Part shown: positions 9,316-21,058 of the stretch, one piece after another
Numbering within the stretch: position 1 is the stretch's first letter
Layout of the letters: every line of letters starts with the position of its first letter
NCBI GenBank assembly: GCA_022925895.1
Contig: JAKSYS010000703.1
Coordinates: 1 to 31,897 of the forward strand
Length of the DNA: 31,897 nucleotides
Origin: Fragilaria crotonensis
Taxonomy: Eukaryota; Bacillariophyta; Fragilariophyceae; Fragilariales; Fragilariaceae
Direction of reading: 5' to 3'
Translations under genes and position numbers: made by a program
Notes under the pieces: generated by a model
What the model was told of the DNA's origin: nothing
The model's database searches: none
Seen by the model: only the letters and a program-made list of their open reading frames with translations

Positions 9316-12300
9316 ATGAAGCTGTCTAGCTTCCACAGCATCTTCTATCTCTTATTGGCGACATGCTCAAGTGTGGTCCACAGTGCAAGTTTTTCCTGTC
9401 CTGCCTCTGCAGGGTCCAGTGACTTTACAGCCATTGGTTCAACCACACTTTTTGTACCAGCCTCAAAGGGGTTATGCACGTTGGTTCAGGTCTCACCCGA
9501 TGGTGAGAGCTTTAAACCTGTTGGTCGAACTTACGCTGGTAAAGCTTGGGAAGCCTACAGTGGACAGTTTGCTTCGCTTTCGTGGAGTTGCAGTGGTTCA
9601 ACATGTGTTGTGAACCTTCCTGCTCTTGATTCTGGAGCTAAGTATCAATTGACAACTTTTGCAACCCCTACCTCATCAGCGGTTCGCAAAAACGATATTG
9701 CTCGCTTCTTGGAACAAGCAACCTTTGGACCAACGCGTGCTGATATTAATAAGCTCAATGCTATATCAAATCTTCCCCAAGCCTATGCGGCCTGGATTAA
9801 GGATCAGCAAGGCACAGTTCCTCTCACTTCCCACCGTGCTGCGTTTCGCAACGCATGAATGCCAAAATGGAGACTGCTACCCGCATCGGAGCTGTCACGC
9901 ATCCTTGTCAAAAGGGAACACGATACCGCCGTTATGCCTTCTCCGCCAAGGATTACGGAAAGTACATGGAGATTAAGACGGTTGGAACCAAGAGGATCAT
10001 CAAGATTGATGGATTTGTTCGGACCGTGGTGCAAGGTCCAGTTTACCAGTACTGGAACCCGTCCGTTGTGTGGCCCGATGGAAGGTACGTTCTCAGTCAC
10101 ATCTTAGCAGAAGTCAAGTTTACTCTGTACGCCCATCTTCGCAACTCACCCCCATGTCTCCCACAGTTACGAAATGTCCGATACAGCGGGCACAGATAAA
10201 ATTGGTGGAAATGTGAATATGTACCTCCCTTCGGCTGGTGGAAATACCGACGCGTCGTTTAACGGAAACTACGGAAACCCTACGATCCAGTTTGATTCAT
10301 CGATTGGTGCCAATCCGAATGTGGTGATTACGTTATCGACCAGCGTTGCAGCTGCCAGTGATAACAAATACTTTTCCACGGAAAGCGTAAAGATGCAAGA
10401 GATTGTGCTGACCCAAGACCTGACAGCTTCCGTCTGTGCCTCTTTGAAAGAGACTGGTAATCCTGTCAATCCAGTCTTTGCACTCTTTAATGGTGCTTAC
10501 TGGATTCACGATCCCCGCTTTGTAAGGCAATTATGTTCCCCCTTGCAGACTCTGCTAAGGTATGGCTGATATTTAACTCTTCCATCTATTATCATTTTAC
10601 ACGCAGGAACTTATCAACAACACCCTCACTGCGCCCGCACCCGACGGAGGTGGAAAGTTGAGCAGAGACACATTCAACATCGTCCAACCTGATCAAGGTG
10701 CCATCTGTTCCAACGCCCCAAGAACCTTTCTCAACGAAGACACTTGTTTCATGACCGAGAACCCTAAGGCGTGCGTGGCTGAGCTCTTCGACCCGTATGA
10801 TTACAGCAATCTTCCCAAATTCTATGTCACGGTGAACCCTACCACCATTCGCAACATCTATTCAGCGACTGGTGGCGGAGCTGAGTACGCGATACCTCTA
10901 TGCAGTTCAGGGCCTACGGCAGAAGGATGACAAAGCCGTCGGTTTTCCGTGTGAACGCACTGGATCGCGCTGGCTCCCATCACGTGTACTGGCGCTGCTG
11001 CTAATCTCGACCCGACCGTTCAAGAGATTTTCTCTAATCTTTTGGCGGACGCCAGCGATCCCAACCCGCTCATGCGAGATATATGGAACTGGTGGGACGT
11101 GGAATGTCCAGCTCCCGTCTATCAGTCGTATGGGTTTGAAGTGAAAGACCTCGACGGAACGAAATGTTGGAAGAACGTGCACCCAGATCATCTGGATGTG
11201 TACGACATGACTTTCTGGACGCGATTAGACGGCCACCCGGGTAACTCCGCTTCCCGAAATCCAATCAAGGAATTCGCTCAACGGGGGGCGACAACGTTGG
11301 ACTTTCCCAGTTGGCACAGCATGAATCGGTGGTCCGACAACAAGTACAACTTTGGATTCGTCGGCCGACTTGGAGACAAGGTGCACTATTATTCGCTTCC
11401 CAAGGAGCTTCGCTCACCAACGTTGAATCAGTTGTTTGGCTTTACTCCGAGTGCCCTCAATTTCCCGAACACGAAGGGGGTCCTTGTCTGCGGAAGTCCC
11501 TTTGAAGTGGCTAATGACCTCATGCTCGGAGGAAGTCAGGGCCGCGGCGCGTACGATTCTGCGAACCCTGACTATGCCACCACCGATTTTGTCGATTTTG
11601 CGAAACAGAAGAGGATTGTGTGGACACAAATCGCTCTCGGGGCAAGAGATCAACTGAGACAACGCGTTGCATGGGCCCTTGCTCAGATTCTTGTTGTCTC
11701 CCCCACTGCTGTTTCAGATGCAGAATTAATGACAGACGCCATGACTACCTACTATGACATCTTTGTTCGCAACGCCTTCGGCAACTATCGGTCAATTCTC
11801 AAAGAAGTGTCTTACAGTCCGCTAATGGCCCAGATGCTTACGTACTACGGATCCAGATCGACTGCTTACACTTGGCGAAACAATCGCGAGCTGGAATTTG
11901 CCGATGAGAACTACGCACGTGAAATCATGCAACTCTTCACTATTGGTATGCACAAACTGAACAAGGATGGCACCAAAGTCCTCGAAAGTAGCGGCAATCC
12001 TGTCCGAGCATATACCAATGACGACATTGTCGAGTACGCTCGTGTCTGGACTGGTTTCGTTGCGCGATCGCTTCGAGGCAACATCGAAAACCTCTATGAT
12101 ACCAACAATGTCGATCCGATGCGTATTAACTTGGAATACAGAGACGTCTTCCCCAAGATGGGGTTGGATCGCAAATACATTGGCGACGGTGTCCCATTGT
12201 GCTCTGATCTACCAGCCAGACACTTTTTGAGAAGGGGCGCGACCTACAGGCTTCTGGGAAGATCACCATCTCCCTCGTTGCAGTCAGATCCGGAGGAGTG

Positions 12301-15300
12301 GTTGACAGACAAGCTCGCGAAGCGTCTGAAGCTGCAGCCCAACGGGGTCTCCAGCCTTTTCTACAAACTTTGTGGCACTTTGAGCGCTTCTACCTGTACG
12401 AACAAGCCCCTCATCGTCCTCGATGCCAATCTTGGTTGCTCTAGGACAGAATGCTCAGTGGACACAGTGCGAGTTGTGGAAGTGGGTACTGGTGTTTACT
12501 ATGAGTATGTTCCCATGCCTTGCGTTTATCAAGCCTTCTTTCGGAATGCGAAGATGATCGTCCGCAGCAGAGAGTGGTGGGATCTCACGTGTGCGGACCC
12601 GCGCATTCATATTGCTTCGGCTACCTTGTGCGCCAATGGGACTTGGACCCCCTGGGAAAGTAGTTGATTTTGTAAGTAATATTGTCTCGTTTGTGCCAAT
12701 CATTTTGCGGTTATTTTTTCGCTCACACACGACCTTCTACTTCAAAGTACTGGGGAGAGCGAACTACATATGCAACTGCAGGAAAGCGGTCCGTCAATCA
12801 GTTATGCAATCGATGGCCCCGCCCAGAGTGCGATCCGCAAACTGATCCCACCGTCGGTACCGCCTGTGCCAGCAATGAGCATTTCTGGACTACTACCCGA
12901 TGCACACTGAGGGCCAAGATCAGTCCAGCTGGCACCGTTGGCATTGTGCATTCTCCATATGACATCGAGCCTGAAGCTATTTCAGGTCACGTTCAGAACA
13001 ATACGCAGACCTTCTTCCGTGTGGACTGGTCTAGCGATACTGCGCCTGACTTCATTACATCCAACTGCGATTCGATCAGTGGCTGTGACTATGCGATCGA
13101 CGGTGTATGTGTTTGCGACATTACGGTGTCTGAATCGCAGGTCTTCTTCAACGGAGGCGAACCAACTCGTACGCAAGTGCTGACCTCACTGCCCATTGGA
13201 GCATTTGATCCAAAGTTGAACTACACTACATGGAAGTCCAAGACAATCAACGGAGTCATCATCTACACGACGAACGGAAACTTGGCCTCGTCGTCTGTTT
13301 TCGAAGTTACAGATGGAAACGGGATCCGCCAGTTTAGGAAGAACGTGAAATCGACCGTGAAAATTGTGGGAAGTGCTTTCTCCTTCCGTAACCCTGTCCA
13401 CTTCATCAGCCTGTCAGACCCTGAACTCTATCAAGCACAGTATGAAACGGATGCTGCGCTCGATCACTATTTCTACCACCCCAACACCGCTCCTTTCCTA
13501 GCAGTACGGTTCGCACAGCGCTTTGGGATTTCAAACCCGTCGCCTGGATATATCACCCGGATCGGCAATGCTTTCCGAAGTGGATTATACACGTTCACGT
13601 CAGGAGTGTCACCAGTGACGTACGGGTCAAGACGCTATGGGGATCTTGGAGCCATGGTCGCATGTGTGTTGCTTGATCGTGAAGCACGAACGACTTTGTT
13701 GGATGCAGATCCGACGCATGGATCGTTGAAGGAACCGCTGATCAAAGTTGTGGGATTAATGAGAGCCCTTGAATTCACTCTGGCTAGTAATGTTGGTTTC
13801 GTCGACTTCGACATTGATATTAACAAACGGATCGGACAAATGGCTTACGCGTTTCCCAACGTGTTTTCGTTCTTCTTGCCAGAGCACAAAGCACCAGGAC
13901 CCGTGGGGCTCGCATCGCTCGTTGCGCCTGAGGCTCAGGTGATCACCGGACCGAGAACGATCGACTTCCTGAACGGGGTGTTCTCGCTTATCAAGTATGG
14001 GCTGACGCCATGTTTGGAGGGTTTCGGACGGTACCAATGGTGGGATGACATGCCTTGCTGGGAATATACACTTGGTGGGAACAACAAGGGAGTTTTTGGG
14101 AAGCTGAGTTATTTGCCTGCTTCGAGCAGTTCGGTCGCCACCTACATCGACGAACTCGCAATGTTGTTGACTGCAGGGCGACTTAGCACTTCCAATCGGA
14201 ATCTCATTAGGACTGTTGTCGCGGCGGAGCCGAATCGCACAATGGCCGTTATGAAAGCACAGCAACTGATCGCCCTCGCCCCCGAGTTCCACAGCACGAA
14301 CATCGCACGAAAGAGCGGCGTAACGCGTCCCGAACCGGAGTCTCCGACGCCGTCGACGAAGCCGTACAAGGCTGTTGTCTATTTGCTTCTGGATGGCGGT
14401 ATGGACTCGTTCAATATGCTCGTCCCACATACCTGTGATGTCACAAACGGTGATGGGAAGACAGTGCTTGAGCAGTATTACGATGAACGAACTAGTCTCG
14501 CCATGAATGATGACGAACGGACGCGAATTATCGATGCCACAGACCAACCCTGCAGTCAATTCGCTGTCCACCGAGAACTGGAAGTCGTGGAAAGACTTTA
14601 CAATGAAGGCGACCTGGCCTTTTTTGCGAATGCCGGAGTTCTCAACAGACCGGTGGACAAGGATAACTATTACGAGCGAACGAAGACTTCCTTGTTTGGT
14701 CACGATACCATGCAGGCAGAAGCCCAGAAAGTCGATCCATTTGACGGCGCTCCTGGCACCGGCATCCTTGGTCGAATGTGCGACGTTCTCAAACGTCTCA
14801 CGTACACTCCTCAGCCTATCACAGTGCAAGATGCAACAATTGCGACGGTTGGTGTTCCAGGTGCGTCGGTGGATCCGCTCACTGTCTCTCCTTACGAGAC
14901 CAACGATTTCAACCCAACGACCGAAGGCGAAACGTTCGACCCCGTTCCTCATCTTAAACGACTCAATGACGCAACTACGTTGCAGAGCAGTCTGTACGGA
15001 AACGTGGTCTCAACGCCTACAGAAAGCTCTGTTCGATAACGAGTCCATTTTGAAAGCAGTGACGGAAACGACGCTCGTCAACACTTTCCCGGAAACAGAA
15101 TATGCTTCTAAGCTGAAGGCTGTTGCCACGCTCATTGCATCCCACGATCTGCGCGGAACCGATCGCGACGTCTTCTTCCTCTCGATGGGTGGGTGGGACC
15201 ATCACTCTGGAATGAAGTCGGTTTGGCATACAATTATGTGCAATTGAATGCCGCCTTGTCTGCGTTCTCCGACGAAATGAGAGCTCAAGGGCTATGGGAT

Positions 15301-15633
15301 GCAGTGACCCTTGTGATAACCTCTGATTTTTCACGAACACTCACTGCAAACTCTGGAGAGGGGAGCGACCATGCATGGGGAGGCCACTATTTCGCGATGG
15401 GAGGTGCCGTAAACGGAGGAAAGATTCATGGTTCTTACCCCAGCGATCTTACAGAATCAGGACCGCTTAATATCGGTCGCGGTCGCTACATTCCAACGCT
15501 GGCCTGGGAGTCCGTAATGAACCCTATATTGCAATGGATGGGTATCGACTCCGATGAGGACCTAGATTATTGCATGCCAAATCGCCAACTAACAGGCGCA
15601 CCCCTCCTATCGGCCAGCGAGGTATTTGACTGA
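9316..15633 (+). CDS. Secreted DUF1800-DUF1501 fusion protein, about 2,040 residues, with introns
   Basis: The ATG at 9316 is chosen because it starts a clean signal peptide (MKLSSFHSIFYLLLATCSSV, then VHSA and the mature SFSCP). DUF1800 begins near 9690 (NDIARFLEQATFGPT) and shows LRQRVAWALAQILVVSPTAV near 11656-11715, FADENYAREIMQLFTIGM near 11896-11950 and YTNDDIVEYARVWTGF near 12012-12060. Its end resumes near 13700-13975 (IGQMAYAFPNV). A Cys-rich segment of about 450 residues (about 12190-13550) lies between these blocks. DUF1501, of the alkaline phosphatase/sulfatase-like fold, spans about 14360-15600, with YLLLDGGMDSFNMLVPHTCD, GDLAFFANAGVLN, SLFGHDTMQ, GTDRDVFFLSMGGWDHHSGM and SGEGSDHAWGGHYFAMGGAV. 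Bacteria often carry these two families as adjacent genes. Frame changes occur near 9852, 10520, 10887, 11000, 12650, 15000 and 15220 beside three probable introns, with no separate nonsense codons except the TGA at the end of exon 3, which depends on where the 12650 change falls. Sequencing indels or recent decay could explain this. The substrate is unknown. Confidence 0.85.
10085..10166 (+). other. Intron 1 of the DUF1800-DUF1501 gene
   Basis: GTACGT at 10085 and CCCACAG ending at 10166 bound an 82-bp intron. Splicing joins ...PDG to SYEMSDTAG in one frame, while the unspliced frames stop or change. Confidence 0.75.
10560..10606 (+). other. Intron 2 of the DUF1800-DUF1501 gene
   Basis: GTATGG at 10560 and a pyrimidine-rich end ACACGCAG at 10606 give a 47-bp intron. 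Splicing joins ...PLADSAK to ELINNTL. The upstream exon needs one extra T near 10520 to be in that frame. The intron is short but its borders are good. Confidence 0.65.
12672..12747 (+). other. Intron 3 of the DUF1800-DUF1501 gene
   Basis: A perfect GTAAGT donor at 12672 and an acceptor TTCAAAG ending at 12747 define a 76-bp intron after which YWGERTTYATAG opens the next exon. The last exon bases before it are ambiguous: a frame change in the CCCCC run near 12650 is needed to avoid a TGA just before the donor. Confidence 0.5.
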
Positions 15634-15793
15634 GGTGCTTTGGCATCTTTGTTCTATCACATGCTGTTGCCGTCGATGTATCATCTCTCAAGGAAGATGC
15701 CGTGGGCGTGGGGTGCCGGCTCTGGATGCCCAAGGGAGAAGGACATCTCGTTTAGAATTCGTATGTAGATGCCTATACATTTATATATATACT
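15634..15793. other. 3' flank of the DUF1800-DUF1501 gene
   Basis: This 160-bp stretch follows the stop. It has no AATAAA and ends in a TATATATAC run just before the repeat array. Confidence 0.5.
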
Positions 15794-16859
15794 ACTAGTG
15801 GGTACCTCACATTTGATCGGAGTGTCTACTACAGGAAACTGGACGTACAGTACCCCCAACCTGGTCGTACTCCGTACCACTACTTTTTGACGCAACTACG
15901 TTTATGCAAATCTTACCGACATCGCTTACGGAGTACTCCAGTATCCATGTATGACATATACTCCGAGTATGAGACCACTGTACTGCGTATTGCGCACAGT
16001 GAAAAAATTCAGACAGTATTCATTTGATCCAGTACCCCAGAGTGGTCATACTCCGTAACAGACGCACGCACGCACACACGCACACAATTAATTTATAACT
16101 AGTGGGTACCTCACATTTGATCGGAGTGTCTACTACAGGAAACTGGACGTACAGTACCCCCACCTGGTCGTACTCCGTACCACTACTTTTTACTGTACTG
16201 CGTATTGCGCACAGTGAAAAAATTCAGACAGTATTCATTTGGTCCAGTACCCCAGAGTGGTCATACTCCGTAACAGACGCACGCACACACGCACACAATT
16301 AATTTATAATATAGTAGGATATAGTAGGATATACTAGTGGGTACCTCACATTTGATCGGAGTGTCTACTACAGGAAACTGGACGTACAGTACCCAGTACC
16401 CCCAACCTGGTCGTACTCCGTACCACTACTTTTACTGTTACTGTTTACTTTCAGTACTCAACCCTGGCGAAGCTCCGTAGTTACTGTTTGTACAGTTCAG
16501 TACTATACGCAAGTAGTGCAGTACCCCAGAGTGGTCATACTCCGTAACAGACGCACGCACTGACGCAACTACGTATATGCAAATCTTACCGACATCACTT
16601 ACGGAGTACTCCAGTATGCGTGTATGCATATGACATATACTCCGAGTATGAGACCACTGTACTGTACTGCGTATTGCGCACAGTGAAAAATTTCAGACAG
16701 TATTCATTTGATACAGTACCCCAGAGTGGTCATACTCCGTAACAGACGCACGCACGCACACACGCACGCACACAATTAATTTATAATATAGTAGGATCAG
16801 ACAGTATTCATTTGATCCAGTACCCCAGAGTGGTCATACTCCGTAACAGACGCACGCAC
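15794..16859 (+). repeat. Satellite-like tandem array, left part
   Basis: Units begin ACTAGTGGGTACCTCACATT at 15794, 16098 and 16333 (spacings 304 and 235 bp). They contain GGTCGTACTCCGTACCACTA, GCGTATTGCGCACAGTGAAA, a CCCCAGAGTGGTCATACTCC motif, a (CACG/CACACG) run and AATTAATTTATAATATAGTA. The CCCCAGAGTGG motif recurs near 16035, 16250, 16526, 16719 and 16823, so the later units are deleted or shuffled versions. The array is rich in GTAC, CAGTAC and TACTCC words and has no coding potential worth listing. It continues at 21059 beyond the retrotransposon. Confidence 0.85.
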
Positions 16860-16912
16860 CACATTGAGGTTGTCGTCAAGCCAAGCCAACGAGGACTTTG
16901 CTGTGCCGCGTC

Positions 16913-19900
16913 ATGACTGTGAATGGTGCGGGAACGAGCAACCGCCGAGGAATGACAGCGACCAGAGCTGAAACGGCGGTGATCGACGGTGTCGATCATC
17001 GCCGCCTCGTGTTGCCAACCGCGCGCCAGGAAATTCAAAACTCCTTGACGCGTAGCGCGCTCGTACCTCACGGTACACCGCGCGAGCGTCCGTCCTCTGT
17101 CCGTCCGCAGCCGCTGACTGACGACTCGCACGTCGATGCAGACGATGGTTCTACTCATGAACCACCGCGGCGTCGACAGCGACAAGTCCTTCAGCGCTGC
17201 TGCGACTGCTCCAGATCGTCGACCTGTGCTCTGTCACGGCCGACAGCTCGCTCACAAGCTTGCCCCTGCCGAGTTGCGAACAAGCGCTGCACTTCGTGCA
17301 GCTGCTTCAACAACTGCCAGAACAAGCGAGCGCCGCTGCCGACGCCGATAACAGCGACCCTCCGATGCTTCTTCGCCAGTCCCAGCAACACTGCGACCAC
17401 AGCGCCCACCCCAGCAATCGACCCCGCCCCCCCAGCTGCCGCTCCGACCGCGACCGAGATCCCCCCAGCGCTTTCCCTGACATCCCGACACCCATCCGCA
17501 TCGACGTCCGACGTCGCCGGTGACATCGGCATGACCCCGGAGCCACTGGATCGGGCCCCCCCTCCGTCGCCCGACGACGACAATGACGACCCCTCCCAGC
17601 CCGCCACGACGGCTCCAGAGACGGCCGCCAACGCTGGCGAGGACCCGATTCCTGCTTGTCCCCCCGTGACAGTGGCGGCGGCCAATAGGGCCAATGCCAC
17701 TGCCCGGGAAGCTCCAGAGGCGGCCCCCGGCCCGGCACTAACGCCGGACGCGGGGGGCCGATCTGCCCGGCTACTTCGTAACCGCGGCGGATCGCCTTCT
17801 GGATTCCGCCTACGGAGACCACGTCCACGACAACGCCGGGACGCATCTCCAAGGCGGCTTCTCCGATGACGCGCTGTGGCAGCGCCGATGGAGGAGGATG
17901 GCACAGATCGCCACCACCCGCTACCAGGCCCCCGCTGGTAGAGTGGGGAGGCGTTTCATTGCCACCCTCACCTCCGAGTTCCGGGGCGTACGCGAACGCC
18001 GCTGGAACTCGGAACGCCCCCTGGTGTTCGTCGCAACAGTGTTGCAGACGACACAAGGGGTTCGTCGCGCCAAGGACATTCGTTCGCGCCTCGCGCAACG
18101 AATGGACTTGTGGGACCAAGGCCACTTCAAGGCCTTGGTCGACGACGCCGAGGGGGAAGTCCTTTCCCGACAGCCCTCCTCCCGTCCGCCCGACGCAGAG
18201 GCGCGCGCTCGCTCCTTCAACGCGCGTCCTCTCCGGCAGACTTCGTTCCGCCGTGCGAACGCTCACCAACCGCTCAGGCGGTGGCGTCCGCCAGCCTGAC
18301 GACCTCTGCACGAAGTCAGGCCGCCCCGTGTGGCAGGTGCTTCAAGAGAAGCACCCGGCCCTTCGCGACCCGACCTCTGTTGGAGAGGAGGATGGCGCCT
18401 TCGAGCCCTACCCCAATCTCCCTGCCCCCATCCCTGTGTGCGTCACACAGGACGACGTGGAGGCGATCTCCCCACGGCTCGCCGGCGCCGCCGGACCCGG
18501 CGGCACCGATGCCGTCGACCTGGCCAACTGGCTACTTCGCTTCGGACTCGAAGCGCTGCGTGAGGAGATGGCGGCCTGGACCAACTGGCTCGCCAACACC
18601 TCTCCGCCTTGGGCGGCCTATCGCGCCGTGATGGCGAACCGCCTGGTTGCACTCGACAAGCAACCGGGCACTCGCCCAGTCGGCATCGGCGAAGTGTACC
18701 GTCGCCTGTGGGCCAAATGCCTCTTGAAGGCAATTGGCTCGCAGGCAACGGCTGCGTGCGGCAACTTCAACCTCTGTGCCGGCCTCCAGGCCGGCATCGA
18801 GGGCGCCGTCCACGCCGTGCGAGACGTCTTCGCCGACCCCTCGGTGATCCCTGCTCCGCCCCCTGACTCGCAGGCCGCCGACGCCCCCCTAACGCAGGCG
18901 TCCGAGGATCCGCCGGCTGCGCCGCCTCCCATCCCCCTCGCCGACATGACCCTGGACGAGGCCTTCGCGGCCATCGCCGACGACGTGGGCCTCTCCTCTG
19001 CTGAAGCCTCGGCAGTCCTCCTGGTCGACGCGACCAACGGCTTCAACGAGCTCGGCCGCAAGGCCATGCTCTGGACCGTGCGGCATCGCTGGGCCAATGG
19101 TGCCCGGTTCAGTTTCAACTGCTACCGCCACTCGGCCCAACTCCTCCTGCGTCGGCGCGGCGACGACTGCGAGATCATCCTCTCGCGCGAGGGGGTCACT
19201 CAGGGTGACCCCCTCTCTATGGTGCTGTACGGCCTCGCGCTGACGCCACTCGCCGCGACCATTCGAGCGGCCGTCCCCACGGTCGTGCAGCCATGGTACG
19301 CGGACGACGCGGCCATGGCAGGCCCTGTCAACGGCATCGCCGCAGCACAGCGCCTCCTTCTCGAGCTTGGTCCGCGCAGGGGCTACTTCCCCGAGCCGGA
19401 GAAGTTGATCCTCATCGTCCCGCTCGCCACCCCGCCCAACGCCCTTGAACCCCTCGCGGAATTCAACTTCCGCCACGAGGAAGGGCACCGCTACCTGGGC
19501 GGCTTCGTGGGATCGGGCGAAACCGAGGCGGCATGGGTGGACCCCCAGGTCCAGCAATGGATCGAGGGCGTCCACTGCCTCGCGGCGGCAGCGAGGAGGT
19601 ACCCGCAGACCGCCTACGCAGGCCTGACGCAGTCACTCCAATCGGAGTGGCAGTACCTCCAGCGCGTGACGCCGGACATCGCGCCCGCCTTCGCGCCGCT
19701 GGAGACGGCGATCGCGACCGTCTTCTTGCCGGCCCTCCTTGACGCGTCGGTCGAGGAGGTCGCCACACTCCGCCCCCTCCTCGCTCTCCCTCTACGCATG
19801 GGAGGATTGGGCATCCCAAACCCGACGACGACGGGGGCGTTCTGCTACGCTGCCTCGACAGCGAGCACGAACCTCCTTCACTGCTCCCTGGTGGAGGGGC

Positions 19901-20857
19901 GCCTCCCTCTGTGCTGCAGCGCACCGGCGCGACGCCTCCCTCTGTGCTGCAGCGCACCGGCGCGACGCCTCCACCGGTCGCCACGCGGCGAAGGCGCACC
20001 AGCGCCACGCCACCGAGGGCCGGCTGGCCGCGATCCTCGACGGCTCGCGACCGATGGCGAAGCGGCGCATCATACGGTCGGCGGCGACCGGCGCGTGGCT
20101 CTCCACCCGGCCGAGCCTCCTCAACGGCTCGGACCTTTCCGCGGAAGAATTCCGCGACGGGGTCCGCCTTCGGCTCGGCCTGCCTCCCACCTCCCTTCCG
20201 CCCCGCTGCGACGGATGCGGCGAACGCTTCACGACGGAGCACGCCATGTCCTGTCGCAAAGGAGGGCTGATCATCCACCGCCACAACGACCTCGTGGCGA
20301 CGTGGGGACAGCTCTGCGGACAGGCGCACACCCCCTCCACAGTCTCTGACAAGCCCCTCATCCAAACGAGTCAGGACGTGCAAGCGGCGGGCGCCAACCG
20401 CACCGAGCCCACCCCAGAACTCCGCGGCGACATCGCTGTCCACGGCTTCTGGACCCGTGGCACCACGGCGATCTTCGATGTCCGCGTCACCGACACGGAC
20501 GCCCCATCGCATCGCAACACCCCCCCGGAGAAGGTCCTCCAGCGTCACGAGAAAGAGAAGAAGGCGAAATACGGCGCGCTCTGCATTGCGCGACGCCGTA
20601 CCTTCACTCCCCTCGTGTTCTCAGTGGACGGGATGCAGGGCGTGGAGGCCACCGCCGCTTCGCGGCGGTTAGCCTCCAGCCTTGCTTCCAAATGGAAGCG
20701 ATCGTACTCTGAAGTGTGTGGCTTCGTACGATCGCGCCTCGCGATCGCCCTGGTCCGCTCCGCCAGCCGCTGCCTCCGCGCCGATCGCAACCCGATGCGC
20801 CGAACCCCCTTCCCGATTTGGGACTGCGGAGCGGGCCTCGGCCTCTATCGCATGTAA
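16913..20857 (+). pseudogene. Polyprotein of the GC-rich LINE: CXC finger, RT, CCHC, REL endonuclease
   Basis: From the ATG at 16913 a basic start leads to a cysteine cluster near 17190-17325 (CCDCSRSSTC, then CPCRVANKRCTSCSCFNNC plus QNK), which resembles the CXC/tesmin DNA-binding motif, then a Pro/Ala linker. The RT region follows: LWQRRW near 17874, PRLAGAAGPGGTDAVDLANW near 18472, LLVDATNGFNELGR (motif A, about 19020), REGVTQGDPLSMVLYGLAL (motif B, about 19189), WYADDAAMAG (motif C, YADD at 19297-19308) and FPEPEKLILIV. Next are the knuckle CDGCGERFTTEHAMSC (about 20208) and IFDVRVTDTDAP...FTPLVFSVDG (about 20470-20632), a plausible restriction-like nuclease core. Three frame changes break it: at the G run 17752-17757, near 18220-18228, and between 19893 and 19970. 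Catalytic motifs are intact, so the loss is recent or partly technical. Confidence 0.8.
19900..19965 (+). repeat. 33-bp perfect tandem duplication inside the LINE ORF
   Basis: Two identical 33-bp units at 19900-19932 and 19933-19965 (each starting CGCCTCCCTCTGTGCTGCAG) lie between the RT and the CCHC region. The length preserves frame, but the third frame change of the ORF falls in the same place. Confidence 0.9.
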
Positions 20858-21058
20858 CTGCAGTGCCCTATCGCCCCTGCCCCCGCTCCCGCTGCCGTAC
20901 GACGCCTTCCCTTGGAGCACGCCCCGGATTCTAGACTTTCGGATGTATAGCACTGTCGCACCGCTACGCGATGCCTACGGCACTGTTGGACCGGCCCATT
21001 CATACACACATCAGTCATACATAGCATAGCTCAGCCCCACGTAACATACATAGCACAC

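Larger units (their letters stand above)
16860..21058 (+). mobile_element. GC-rich non-LTR retrotransposon with CXC finger and restriction-like endonuclease
   Basis: The element interrupts the satellite array: the 85 bases just left of it (16775-16859) and just right of it (21059-21143) match each other, ending or beginning in ACGCAC/ACACATTAAT sequence. It has no LTRs, its coding region spans nearly all of it, and its GC content is visibly far above that of the flanks. Domain order is CXC-like cysteine cluster, reverse transcriptase, CCHC knuckle and PD-(D/E)XK-like endonuclease, the plan of early-branching site-specific LINEs such as the R2, CRE and NeSL groups. The 3' untranslated part (20858-21058) has no poly(A). 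Confidence 0.8.

Noticed and set aside
9262-9318. Upstream ATG at 9262 as the start of the DUF1800-DUF1501 gene
   Set aside because: It would put 18 polar residues before an otherwise ideal signal peptide that begins at 9316.
13756-14952. Minus-strand 398-codon frame
   Set aside because: It is antisense to the DUF1800 end and DUF1501 start, whose conserved motifs are clear on the plus strand.
17191-18311. Long minus-strand open frames (237 and 334 codons) opposite the LINE N-terminal part
   Set aside because: They are products of very high GC content, which removes stop codons. Their composition is Gly/Arg/Ala filler and the plus strand carries real RT-associated motifs.
17752-19970. Programmed frameshifting in the GC-rich LINE
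   Set aside because: Three separate shifts at unrelated positions, one beside a fresh tandem duplication, are not what a single programmed site would look like.
19463-20548. Minus-strand 361-codon frame
   Set aside because: It lies opposite the RT and endonuclease coding sequence and has no recognisable motif; another GC shadow.
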